Positions 1 through 8,150 of a DNA stretch of 39,532 nucleotides are shown here, one piece after another (within the stretch, counting starts at the first letter, position 1; every line of letters begins with the position of its first letter). The notes under the pieces are model-generated. The model was not told the origin of the DNA. It was given only the letters and a program-made list of their open reading frames with translations, and searched no databases. The position numbers were made by a program, and so were the translations under genes. The stretch spans positions 1 to 39,532 of the forward strand of contig CANHCV010000019.1 in the NCBI GenBank assembly GCA_947459245.1. The letters are read 5' to 3'. Origin of the DNA: Bacteroidota bacterium. GTDB taxonomy: Bacteria; Bacteroidota; Bacteroidia; UBA7662; CANHCV01.

Positions 1-182
1 GAGGTTGTTTTCTCCTTGCGCTCGCCAGCAGCCAACTGAATGGCTTCATATCCGTCGTTCGACACTGTCTTTACAGCGGTAACAACGTTGGGCATGGCCT
101 CGATTACTGTAACAGCCACTTGGCGGCCATCTTCAGTAAAGATGCTGGTCATCCCAATTTTTTTAGCGATAATACCTGACAT
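1..182 (-). CDS. rplC: 50S ribosomal protein L3, N-terminal part (cut by window edge)
   Basis: This is the first 60 codons of ribosomal protein L3, which binds 23S rRNA early in large-subunit assembly. The reading frame opens with [15 protein letters not shown] followed by a TEDG segment, the standard L3 start. The ATG at 182-180 lies 21 nt after the rpsJ stop, so it is the next gene of the same ribosomal operon. The rest of the protein lies beyond base 1. The identification is firm from the N-terminal motif and from the S10-L3 gene order. Confidence 0.95.
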   Translation of the reverse strand, partial: MSGIIAKKIGMTSIFTEDGRQVAVTVIEAMPNVVTAVKTVSNDGYEAIQLAAGERKEKTT

Positions 183-203
183 GGTTATCTTAAATTAAAC
201 AAA

Positions 204-509
204 TCAAACCTTAATTTCTACGTCAACCCCACTGGGCAATTCCAACTTCATGAGCGCGTCAACGGTCTTAGCCGAGCTGCTGTGAATGTCGATCAAACGC
301 TTGTAGGAACACAATTGGAATTGCTCACGCGCTTTCTTGTTCACGTGTGGTGAACGTAGAACGGTGAAAATCTGTTTCCTAGTCGGCAGAGGAATCGGTC
401 CACTAACAACCGCACCGGTACCTTTTACCGTCTTCACAATTTTCTCAGCAGACTTATCAACCAAATTATGGTCGTAAGACTTGAGCTTAATGCGGATTTT
501 GTGATTCAT
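204..509 (-). CDS. rpsJ: 30S ribosomal protein S10
   Basis: S10 is a head protein of the small ribosomal subunit; in some bacteria it also pairs with NusB in antitermination. The 101-residue product has the usual S10 length and core: [14 protein letters not shown] near the N-terminus, [20 protein letters not shown] in the middle and [11 protein letters not shown] at the end. It sits 13 nt downstream of fusA and 21 nt upstream of rplC, joining the str cluster (rpsL-rpsG-fusA) directly to the S10 cluster. No tuf gene lies between fusA and rpsJ. Confidence 0.97.
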   Translation of the reverse strand: MNHKIRIKLKSYDHNLVDKSAEKIVKTVKGTGAVVSGPIPLPTRKQIFTVLRSPHVNKKAREQFQLCSYKRLIDIHSSSAKTVDALMKLELPSGVDVEIKV

Positions 510-522
510 AACCTTAATTAAT

Positions 523-2640
523 TTATTTTGCGGCTTTCGCCAATACTTCTTTTGCTACGTTAGTAGGAACCTCAGCATAGTGAGAGAATTCCATGGAAGA
601 TGTTGCACGGCCTGAAGTTAGGGTACGCAATACGGTTACGTATCCGAACATTTCTGCCAATGGCACCTTAACTTTGATCACCTGAGCACCACCTTTGGTG
701 TCCATTCCTTCAACCTGACCACGACGCTTGTTCAAGTCACCGATAACGTCACCCATGTATTCATCTGGAGTAATAACTTCCATTTTCATAACGGGCTCCA
801 ACAATACTGGACCGGCGCTGCGAGCAGCTTCACGGAATGCAGTACGTGCACAGATTTCGAAAGAAAGAGAATCGGAGTCAACTGCGTGGAAAGAACCGTC
901 GAACAAGCGAACACGCATGCTATCAACGTTAAATCCAGCTAACGGACCATTCACCATAGCGGCATCGAATCCTTTTTGAACTGCAGGGATATATTCACGA
1001 GGAATAGAACCACCTACGATTTCATTTACGAATTCAAGACCAGTACCTTCAGCTACACGTGGACCAATTTCAATCTGAATATCAGCGAATTTACCACGAC
1101 CACCGGTTTGTTTTTTGTACGTTTCACGGTGAGTGAAATTGCGGGTCAAAGCTTCTTTGTATGCTACTTGAGGAGCTCCTTGAGAACATTCCACTTTGAA
1201 TTCACGCTTCAAACGGTCCAAAATGATTTCCAAGTGCAACTCACCCATTCCAGAAATTACGGTTTGACCGGTTTCTTCGTCGGTGTGTACGCGGAAAGTA
1301 GGATCTTCTTCGGATAACTTTTGAAGAGCAACACCCAATTTATCAACGTCGGCTTGAGTTTTAGGCTCGATCGCCAATCCGATAACGGGCTCTGGGAAGC
1401 TCATGGATTCTAGAATGATGGGGTGTTTTTCGTCGCAAAGCGTATCGCCAGTGCGAACATCTTTGAAACCTACTCCAGCACCGATATCACCTGCTTCGAT
1501 GGAATCCATTGCGTTTTGCTTGTTCGCGTGCATTTGCATTACACGAGAGATACGCTCTTTTTTACCTGAACGAGTATTCAAAACGTAAGAACCTGAATCA
1601 ATCTTTCCGGAATAAACACGGAAGAAAGCCAAGCGACCTACGAAAGGATCGGTCATGATTTTGAATGCCAAAGCAGAAGTAAAATCAGCAACATCTGGGC
1701 GACGCTCTTCTTCAGCACCAGTATCTGGGTTAGTACCCACTACTGCTGGAACATCAGAAGGAGATGGCAAATACTGAACAACAGCATCCAACAAACGTTG
1801 AACACCTTTGTTTTTGAAAGCAGAACCGCACATCAATGGAACGATTTTCATCGCACATGTTGCTTCGCGGATTGCATTATTCAATTCTTCTTCGGAGATC
1901 GAATTTGGATCATCGAAGAATTTCATCATCAAATTATCGTCGAATTCAGCTACTGCTTCTACCAAGTTGCTTCTCCACTCATCTACTGTTTCTTCCAAAT
2001 CAGCAGGAACGGGAACTTCGGTGTAAGTCATCCCTTGGGTAGAATCTTCCCAAACGATTCCTTTGCGCGTGATCAAATCGATAACCCCTTTGAAATCAGA
2101 TTCAGCACCGATGGGTACTTGCAATGGAACTGGGTTACCGCCTAAGATTTCTTTAATTTCTTTTTGAACGTTGAAAAAGTCTGCACCAGCACGATCCATT
2201 TTGTTCACGAATCCAATGCGAGGAACGTTGTACTTGTTCATCTGGCGCCAAACGGTTTCAGATTGAGGTTCAACGCCACCAACTGCACAGAAAAGAGCAA
2301 CCGCACCGTCCAATACACGCAACGAACGCTCTACCTCAACGGTAAAGTCAACGTGTCCTGGGGTATCGATGATGTTTACTTTGTATTCTTCGGTATCTTT
2401 TGTTGGCTGTCCTTGTACGGTTGGGAACTTCCAGAACGTAGTGGTAGCAGCAGAGGTGATGGTAATTCCACGCTCTTGCTCCTGAACCATCCAATCCATG
2501 GTAGCGGCTCCATCGTGTACTTCACCGATCTTGTGAGTAAGACCTGTGTAATAAAGGATACGCTCGGTGGTAGTGGTTTTACCCGCATCGATGTGAGCGG
2601 AGATACCAATATTACGGGTTAATTTTAAATTTCTTGCCAT
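523..2640 (-). CDS. fusA: Translation elongation factor G
   Basis: EF-G is the cytosolic GTPase that moves tRNA and mRNA through the ribosome after peptide bond formation. The 705-residue product carries the GTPase motifs in order: AHIDAGKT (residues 15-22), an ERGITI switch region (56-61), DTPGH (92-96) and NKMD (146-149). Domains II-V follow, including the domain IV segment GGRGKFAD and the C-terminal [18 protein letters not shown] short insert between switch I and DTPGH (about residues 72-86) is as I recall it from other Bacteroidota EF-Gs. It lies 6 nt after rpsG in the str operon, and its codon use suits a highly expressed gene. Confidence 0.98.
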   Translation of the reverse strand: MARNLKLTRNIGISAHIDAGKTTTTERILYYTGLTHKIGEVHDGAATMDWMVQEQERGITITSAATTTFWKFPTVQGQPTKDTEEYKVNIIDTPGHVDFTVEVERSLRVLDGAVALFCAVGGVEPQSETVWRQMNKYNVPRIGFVNKMDRAGADFFNVQKEIKEILGGNPVPLQVPIGAESDFKGVIDLITRKGIVWEDSTQGMTYTEVPVPADLEETVDEWRSNLVEAVAEFDDNLMMKFFDDPNSISEEELNNAIREATCAMKIVPLMCGSAFKNKGVQRLLDAVVQYLPSPSDVPAVVGTNPDTGAEEERRPDVADFTSALAFKIMTDPFVGRLAFFRVYSGKIDSGSYVLNTRSGKKERISRVMQMHANKQNAMDSIEAGDIGAGVGFKDVRTGDTLCDEKHPIILESMSFPEPVIGLAIEPKTQADVDKLGVALQKLSEEDPTFRVHTDEETGQTVISGMGELHLEIILDRLKREFKVECSQGAPQVAYKEALTRNFTHRETYKKQTGGRGKFADIQIEIGPRVAEGTGLEFVNEIVGGSIPREYIPAVQKGFDAAMVNGPLAGFNVDSMRVRLFDGSFHAVDSDSLSFEICARTAFREAARSAGPVLLEPVMKMEVITPDEYMGDVIGDLNKRRGQVEGMDTKGGAQVIKVKVPLAEMFGYVTVLRTLTSGRATSSMEFSHYAEVPTNVAKEVLAKAAK

Positions 2641-2646
2641 GACAAA

Positions 2647-3114
2647 TTAGAATCGGAAGTGTGAGAATGCTTTGTTCGCTTCAGCCATACGGTAGGTTTC
2701 TTCCTTCTTTTTCACTGCACCACCTTCACCTTTGGCGGCTGCAACGATTTCAGAAGCAAGTTTTTCAGCCATGGACTTATCTCCACGCTTACGAGCATAG
2801 TTAATCATCCAGCGGAAGCCCAACGCTTGCTTGCGGTTTGGATTCACTTCGGTTGGAACTTGGAAAGTAGCTCCACCAACGCGGCGGCTACGAACCTCTA
2901 CAGTAGGCATTACGTTGTTCAACGCACGCTTCCATGCTTCCAAACCATTCTCGCTAGAACGCTTTTCTACCAATTCCAAAGAATCGTAAAAAATGGTTGC
3001 AGCGGTAGATTTCTTTCCATCCCACATCAAACTGTTGATGAACTTGGTTACCAACACCTCACCAAATTTGGCATCAGGTGCGATATAACGCTTCTTGGGT
3101 TTACCTTTTCTCAT
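2647..3114 (-). CDS. rpsG: 30S ribosomal protein S7
   Basis: S7 nucleates folding of the 3' domain of 16S rRNA and contacts tRNA at the E site. The 155-residue product matches the family length and opens with MRKGKPKKRYIAPDAKFG. The conserved block VEVRSRRVGGATFQVP lies around residues 72-87, and the C-terminus ends EANKAFSHFRF. It sits between rpsL (12 nt gap) and fusA (6 nt gap), the universal str order. Nothing unusual is seen. Confidence 0.98.
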   Translation of the reverse strand: MRKGKPKKRYIAPDAKFGEVLVTKFINSLMWDGKKSTAATIFYDSLELVEKRSSENGLEAWKRALNNVMPTVEVRSRRVGGATFQVPTEVNPNRKQALGFRWMINYARKRGDKSMAEKLASEIVAAAKGEGGAVKKKEETYRMAEANKAFSHFRF

Positions 3115-3126
3115 AACGTTGTTCTA

Positions 3127-3546
3127 TTATTTCTTCTTACCACCTTTTGCAGCTCCTTTTGCAGCTTCTTGACCTGGCTTAGGACGCTTGGTTCCGTATT
3201 TGGAACGCGCTTGGTTACGGCCGTTAACACCGCTGGTATCCAATGCACCACGGATGATGTGGTAACGAACCCCTGGAAGATCCTTCACACGACCACCACG
3301 AATCAACACGATTGAGTGTTCCTGTAAATTGTGACCTTCTCCCGGGATGTAGGCGTTCACCTCTTTTCCGTTAGTCAATCGCACACGAGCAACTTTGCGC
3401 AAGGCAGAGTTTGGTTTCTTTGGGGTAGTTGTGTACACACGGGTACAAACTCCGCGTCGTTGAGGGCAAGAATCCAAGGCTGGAGACTTACTCTTCCACA
3501 TTTTGTCGGTTCTTCCTTTCCGAACAAGCTGTTGAATAGTTGGCAT
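3127..3546 (-). CDS. rpsL: 30S ribosomal protein S12
   Basis: S12 lies at the decoding centre of the small subunit and controls translation accuracy. The 139-residue product has the classic core [22 protein letters not shown] (written here as two overlapping motifs, [13 protein letters not shown] and [10 protein letters not shown]). The lysines of TPKKPNS, where streptomycin-resistance substitutions arise, are unchanged. The protein ends in a Lys/Ala/Gly-rich tail from about residue 123, longer than the E. coli protein. It is the first gene of the operon; a promoter lies 57-87 nt upstream. Confidence 0.98.
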   Translation of the reverse strand: MPTIQQLVRKGRTDKMWKSKSPALDSCPQRRGVCTRVYTTTPKKPNSALRKVARVRLTNGKEVNAYIPGEGHNLQEHSIVLIRGGRVKDLPGVRYHIIRGALDTSGVNGRNQARSKYGTKRPKPGQEAAKGAAKGGKKK

Positions 3547-3602
3547 TTTCGTATTCTAATTTGTCGTTTTTCTTACAATTAACCGCATTCTCTGCGGGAC
3601 TG

Positions 3603-3633
3603 CAAAGGTAAATGATGAATTTCAATAAAGCAA
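3603..3633 (-). promoter_or_regulatory. Bacteroidota-type promoter of the rpsL operon
   Basis: On the minus strand a TTG (-33 element, 3633-3631) is followed after 20 nt by TACCTTTG (3610-3603), a perfect match to the Bacteroidota -7 consensus TAnnTTTG. It would start transcription near 3599 and give a leader of about 50 nt before the rpsL ATG at 3546. Confidence 0.8.
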
Positions 3634-3719
3634 CCCTAAAACCAAAATTTTCTACAGTTCATTTTAAAGGTGGAAAACATTTCATCTAGAAAAGATTCGC
3701 AAAGGTGGAAATGATTGAT

Positions 3720-3727
3720 TTTCTTTG
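3720..3727 (+). promoter_or_regulatory. Possible -7 box for the aminopeptidase gene
   Basis: TTTCTTTG differs from the TAnnTTTG consensus by one base and lies 22 nt before the chosen ATG at 3750. No convincing -33 TTG is placed 19-21 nt upstream, so the call is weak. It does argue against translation starting at the earlier in-frame ATG at 3705, which would precede the transcript start. Confidence 0.4.
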
Positions 3728-3749
3728 CAGAAACAAACATTATCAACCC

Positions 3750-5048
3750 ATGCGTCAACAACCCCTTCCCGCTGAAACATTTGTGGATAACCGCAAAAGG
3801 TTCGTAAACCATCTCCCTAAAAATGCCATCGCCATCTTTTTTTCCAACGAAGTGGTCGTTCGAAATGGCGACCAAACATATTGGCCCTACCGTCAGAATT
3901 CCGAGTTCTACTGGCTTACCGGAATTCAACAAGAAAACGCTACCCTTATCCTCTACCCCGACGCTCCCCTTCCAGAAATGCGAGAAATGTTGTTCATTAC
4001 AGAAACCAACGAACACATCGTTACCTGGGAAGGATATAAATTAACCATGGAAGAAGCCCGAAGTCAATCTGGCATTTCTACCGTTCATTGGAGCGACAAA
4101 GCAGATGGAATGATGCGTCAGATGATGGGATTTGCTTCCACTTGCTTTTTGAACACCAACGAAAACGACCGCACTCCCTCCTTTCCCCAATCTCTCGAAC
4201 ACCGAATGTCGGCCAAAATCAGGTCCGAATTTCCCCTACACACCTTTGGCCGCGCTTCCGAAATCCTTCGGAAAGAACGCGCTGTTCACTCCCATCACGA
4301 AATCGATGCCATGCGCAAAGCCATCTCTCTTACCAAAGAAGGATTGTTGCTTGCCATGAAATCCATTCGCCCCGGAATGATGGAATACGAAATCGAAGGA
4401 TTGCTCCAAGGCTTCTACGTCTCCAAAGGCGCCAAAGGTTTTTCCTTCGAGCCCATCGTAGCCGGTGGCGCCAATGCTTGCGTCTTGCACTACGTTACCA
4501 ACGATCGACCCCTTTTGGATGGTGACCTCCTCCTCCTCGACCACGGAACCGAATACAACATGTACTGTTCCGATCTTACGCGCTGTTTCCCCGTGAATGG
4601 AACGTTTACTCCTCGACAAAAAGAAGTGTACAATGCGGTTCTTCGGGTGATGCGCCAAGCACGTGAATTGCTGCATACGGGTAATTCTTTGAACGACTAC
4701 AACACCCAAGCTGCACTCATCATGGAAGCTGAATTGTTGTCATTAGGACTTATTTCCTCCGATGATATCAAAAACCAGAATCCTGCGTGGCCGGCCTATA
4801 AAAAATACTTCCCACATGGAACGGGCCACTTCCTCGGCATCGACATTCACGACATCGGCGAACGGTATTCCAAGCTTCAACCGGGCATGGTGATCACCAA
4901 TGAACCTGGAATTTACATCAAAGAAGAAGGAATCGGAATTCGAATTGAAAATGATATTTTGATTACTGAAAACGGACCGGTTGACTTGATGTCTGATTTC
5001 CCCATTGAAGTGGATGAAATCGAGCAAATCATGCGCGAAGGAAAGTGA
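3750..5048 (+). CDS. pepP: Xaa-Pro aminopeptidase (M24B family)
   Basis: The enzyme removes an N-terminal residue preceding proline and is a cytosolic dinuclear metallopeptidase. The 432-residue product has the creatinase-like N-terminal domain (FFSNEVVVRNGDQTY, then FYWLTGI) and a pita-bread C-terminal domain. The five expected metal ligands are all present: D264 (LLLLDHGTEY), D275 (CSDLTRCF), H360 (PHGTGHFLG), E385 (VITNEPGIYI) and E400 (GIRIENDILI). I chose the ATG at 3750, which gives the usual MRQQPLPAETFVDNR start; the earlier ATG at 3705 adds 15 residues and overlaps the putative promoter. It stands alone between the ribosomal operon and the restriction gene. Confidence 0.93.
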   Translation: MRQQPLPAETFVDNRKRFVNHLPKNAIAIFFSNEVVVRNGDQTYWPYRQNSEFYWLTGIQQENATLILYPDAPLPEMREMLFITETNEHIVTWEGYKLTMEEARSQSGISTVHWSDKADGMMRQMMGFASTCFLNTNENDRTPSFPQSLEHRMSAKIRSEFPLHTFGRASEILRKERAVHSHHEIDAMRKAISLTKEGLLLAMKSIRPGMMEYEIEGLLQGFYVSKGAKGFSFEPIVAGGANACVLHYVTNDRPLLDGDLLLLDHGTEYNMYCSDLTRCFPVNGTFTPRQKEVYNAVLRVMRQARELLHTGNSLNDYNTQAALIMEAELLSLGLISSDDIKNQNPAWPAYKKYFPHGTGHFLGIDIHDIGERYSKLQPGMVITNEPGIYIKEEGIGIRIENDILITENGPVDLMSDFPIEVDEIEQIMREGK

Positions 5049-5112
5049 ACATTGCAAACGAAAAACTTTACGATAGCCAACAAGAAAACAACCAATAACA
5101 AACGGAAAAAGA

Positions 5113-8031
5113 ATGGCATTAAGTTGGAACGAAATAAAAGAAAGAGCACTAAAATTCTCCAAAGAATGGGCAGGTACTTCCAATGAAGAAGCTGATGCAA
5201 AACCATTTTTGGTTGAATTCTTTAACGTATTCGGCATTTCAAGCAAACGAGTTTCGACCTTTGAACACCGAGTTAAGAAACTAAACAATAAAGATGGTTA
5301 CATCGACCTGCTTTGGAAAGGAACCATTTTAATTGAAATGAAAAGTCGGGGCAAAAACCTTGACAAAGCCTATTCACAAGCCATTGAATACACGCACGGA
5401 CTTAAAGAACATGAACTGCCGAAATACATTCTCATTTCAGACTTTGAGAACTTCCGTCTTTACGACCTAGAAGAAAACAAATCGGTTGAGTTCAAACTCA
5501 GCAACCTAGTTAAAAACGTTCAACATTTTGGGTACATTTTGGGTTGTGAAAAAAAAGTTTTCAAAGAGCAAGACCCGGCCAACATCAAAGCCGCCGAGTT
5601 GATGGGCAAACTTCACGACCGATTGGAAGAAATTGGATATACCGGACACCCACTGGAAGTTTACCTGGTTCGTATTCTATTCTGCTTGTTTGCCGAAGAC
5701 ACGTCTATTTTCAACAAACAACAGTTTCAAGAATATATTGAACAACGCACCAATATTGACGGAAGCGACCTTGCCGCTAAATTGCAAGAGTTGTTTCAAG
5801 TTCTAAACACTCCTAAAGAAAACCGATTTAAAAACCTTGACGAACAATTAGCCGACTTTCCGTATGTAAACGGAAAATTGTTTGAAGAAATGTTGCCAAC
5901 GGCAAGTTTCGACAGCAGTATGCGCCAAGCATTATTGAATTGTTGTTACATCGATTGGAGTAAAATTTCGCCTGCCATTTTCGGTTCCATGTTTCAAAGC
6001 GTCATGAATCCGAAAGAACGCAGAAACTTAGGAGCCCATTACACCAGCGAAACCAATATTTTAAAACTGATCAAACCACTTTTCTTGGACGACCTTTGGA
6101 AAGAATTTGATTCGGTTAATCATGATCCTACGAAGCTTACTAGGTTCCACAATAAGCTCGCCAGCTTGAAATTCCTTGACCCGGCTTGTGGCTGTGGCAA
6201 TTTTTTGATTATTACTTATCGGGAATTAAGATTACTTGAATTTAAAGTAATTCTCGCTTTGCAAAAATTAAATCTTAGATTTCATGGAATGGAATTTTTA
6301 GACATTTCATTGTTTTTTAGAGTAAATGTTGATCAGTTTTATGGCATTGAATACGAAGAGTTTCCTTCCAGAATTGCTGAGGTTGCCATGTGGCTGATCG
6401 ACCACCAAATGAATATGTATTGCAGTATTGAAACAGGTGAAAAATTGTTTAGAATTCCACTTATTAAATCTGCAAAAATTATCAGTGGCGATGCGCTTGA
6501 CATGAAATGGGGTAATTTGCTTTCAGAGCACAATTCAATTAATATTGATGCTAACGAAGCTGAAATAATTATTAATTCAAAATTAGAAGAACCTAAAGTT
6601 AAATTCGGAACAATTAAATTAAGGGTTGAACGATTCAAAATAGTTGATGAATTCTCAGAAATAAAACCCGATACAAAATTTGATTACATTTTAGGAAATC
6701 CGCCATTTATTGGTTCTAAGATAATGAGCCAAAAACAAAGGGATTCCGTTGTAAAAGAATTTGACAATATTCAAGGCAGTGGAGTTTTAGACTATGTAAC
6801 AGCTTGGTATATGAAAGCTGCAAAATATATTCAAGGCACCAAAACTAAAGTAGCATTTGTTTCTACCAACTCCATTGTACAAGGCGAACAAACGAGCATT
6901 CTTTGGGGTCAAATGCTCAATAAATACAAAATCAAAATTCACTTTGCACACCGAACTTTTAAATGGAGCAACGAAGCCAAAGGAAATGCAGCCGTTTATT
7001 GTGTGATAGTTGGCTTCGCCAACTACGACACCGCAAACAAGAGCATTTTTGAGTATGAAGATATAAAAGGAGAAGCACACGAAATAAAAGCTAAAAATAT
7101 CAATCCGTATTTGGTTGATGCAAAAGATATTCTCATTGGCAAACGAAGAAAACCAATTTGTAATGTACCTGAAATATCTTTTGGAAGTATGCCAAATGAT
7201 GGCGGCAACTTCTTATTTACAGACGAAGAAAAAGATGAATTTGTGGCAAAAGAACCAAATTCAAAAAAGTTTTTTAAACCACTCATTTCTGCTCACGAAT
7301 TTCTAAATGGTCATAAACGTTGGTGTTTATGGCTAAAAAATGCAAATCCGACAGACCTAAAAGAAGCAAAACTCGTAACTGAACGAGTTGAAAATGTAAG
7401 AAAACTAAGAGCCGAAAGCACAAGACAAGCCACACAAAAACTTGCAGCATTTCCTACTTTATTTGGAGAAGACCGACAACCAAAGAGTGACTATATTTTA
7501 ATTCCAAGAGTGTCTTCTGAAAATAGAAAATATATTCCAATGGGTTTCTTTGATGATAATTTCATAGCAAGTGATACTTGTTTATTTATTGAAGGTGCTA
7601 AACTCTATCATTTTGGAATATTAATGTCTAGCATTCATATGGCTTGGGTTCGGACCGTTTGCGGTCGCTTAAAAAGTGATTATCGCTATTCAAATGAAAT
7701 AGTTTACAATAACTATCCTTGGCCAGAAAATCCCTCAGAAAAGCAAACCAAAGCCATAGAAACAGCAGCACAAAAAGTATTGGATGCAAGACAGCAATTT
7801 CCTAACAGTTCACTTGCCGACCTTTACGATCCGTTGACAATGCCACCTGCTTTAATCAAAGCACACTACGAACTTGACAAAGCCGTTGACTTGGCCTACA
7901 GACCGCAAGCATTTACCAGTGAAGCCAACAGAATGGTGTTTTTATTTGAACTTTACGAAAAATACACGGCAAATTTGTTTACCAAAGAGAAAACTAAAAG
8001 GATTAAAAAAACAACAGCGGTACAAGGTTAA
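5113..8031 (+). CDS. Type IIL (MmeI-like) restriction-modification enzyme, endonuclease and methyltransferase in one chain
   Basis: MmeI-family enzymes methylate adenine on one strand of an asymmetric site and cut about 20 bp away. The 972-residue product shows the full layout. An N-terminal PD-(D/E)XK nuclease has D65-x9-E75-x-K77 (the YIDLLW and IEMKS segments), the same spacing I recall for MmeI D70/E80/K82. A helical linker follows, with a LGAHYTSE motif at 307-313. The Rossmann methyltransferase has motif I DPACGCGNFL (355-364) and motif IV NPPF (529-532). A target-recognition region ends in VRTVCGRLKSDYRYS and NNYPWPE, followed by a C-terminal domain. A lysine/asparagine-rich stretch of about 50 residues precedes motif IV. 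The gene is AT-richer and uses codons differently from its neighbours, and no other restriction genes flank it, all consistent with transfer. The recognition sequence cannot be read from this. Confidence 0.9.
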   Translation: MALSWNEIKERALKFSKEWAGTSNEEADAKPFLVEFFNVFGISSKRVSTFEHRVKKLNNKDGYIDLLWKGTILIEMKSRGKNLDKAYSQAIEYTHGLKEHELPKYILISDFENFRLYDLEENKSVEFKLSNLVKNVQHFGYILGCEKKVFKEQDPANIKAAELMGKLHDRLEEIGYTGHPLEVYLVRILFCLFAEDTSIFNKQQFQEYIEQRTNIDGSDLAAKLQELFQVLNTPKENRFKNLDEQLADFPYVNGKLFEEMLPTASFDSSMRQALLNCCYIDWSKISPAIFGSMFQSVMNPKERRNLGAHYTSETNILKLIKPLFLDDLWKEFDSVNHDPTKLTRFHNKLASLKFLDPACGCGNFLIITYRELRLLEFKVILALQKLNLRFHGMEFLDISLFFRVNVDQFYGIEYEEFPSRIAEVAMWLIDHQMNMYCSIETGEKLFRIPLIKSAKIISGDALDMKWGNLLSEHNSINIDANEAEIIINSKLEEPKVKFGTIKLRVERFKIVDEFSEIKPDTKFDYILGNPPFIGSKIMSQKQRDSVVKEFDNIQGSGVLDYVTAWYMKAAKYIQGTKTKVAFVSTNSIVQGEQTSILWGQMLNKYKIKIHFAHRTFKWSNEAKGNAAVYCVIVGFANYDTANKSIFEYEDIKGEAHEIKAKNINPYLVDAKDILIGKRRKPICNVPEISFGSMPNDGGNFLFTDEEKDEFVAKEPNSKKFFKPLISAHEFLNGHKRWCLWLKNANPTDLKEAKLVTERVENVRKLRAESTRQATQKLAAFPTLFGEDRQPKSDYILIPRVSSENRKYIPMGFFDDNFIASDTCLFIEGAKLYHFGILMSSIHMAWVRTVCGRLKSDYRYSNEIVYNNYPWPENPSEKQTKAIETAAQKVLDARQQFPNSSLADLYDPLTMPPALIKAHYELDKAVDLAYRPQAFTSEANRMVFLFELYEKYTANLFTKEKTKRIKKTTAVQG

Positions 8032-8057
8032 AAACCTTCGAAAAACAAGAACGCCAG

Positions 8058-8141
8058 CACCTAACAGCGGCTTGGCTTAAGGGCGGGTTCAGTGTTTCTT
8101 AGGCCAGTTTTGTGGTAAAAATCTGCCACTACGCCAAGCGA
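8058..8141. repeat. Bulged-hairpin element with attC-like architecture
   Basis: Twenty-six nt after the restriction gene stop lies an imperfect inverted repeat. A 7-bp arm GCTTGGC (8070-8076) pairs with GCCAAGC (8133-8139). A 5x5 unpaired spacer follows (8077-8081 against 8128-8132), then a second short stem, GGCGG (8082-8086) with CTGCC (8123-8127, one G-T pair), and a terminal loop of about 36 nt. The left edge holds ACCTAAC (8059-8065), which fits the RYYYAAC integron core site; no matching GTTRRRY is seen on the right, so the element may be truncated or be another repeat type. It could also act as a terminator between the two converging genes. Confidence 0.5.
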
Positions 8142-8150
8142 CCAAAAGAT

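Noticed and set aside
728-2622. Several plus-strand open frames opposite fusA (for example 976-1317, 1798-2145, 2164-2622)
   Set aside because: They are antisense to a highly conserved, highly expressed gene, have no recognisable protein features and no promoter; the open frames follow from fusA codon bias.
3705-3749. Earlier in-frame ATG for the aminopeptidase at 3705
   Set aside because: The extra 15 residues have no family counterpart and overlap the putative -7 box; 3750 gives the usual start.
8032-8150. Complete integron attC site
   Set aside because: The right-hand GTTRRRY core is missing and no integrase or second cassette is seen in the window, so only an attC-like shape is claimed.
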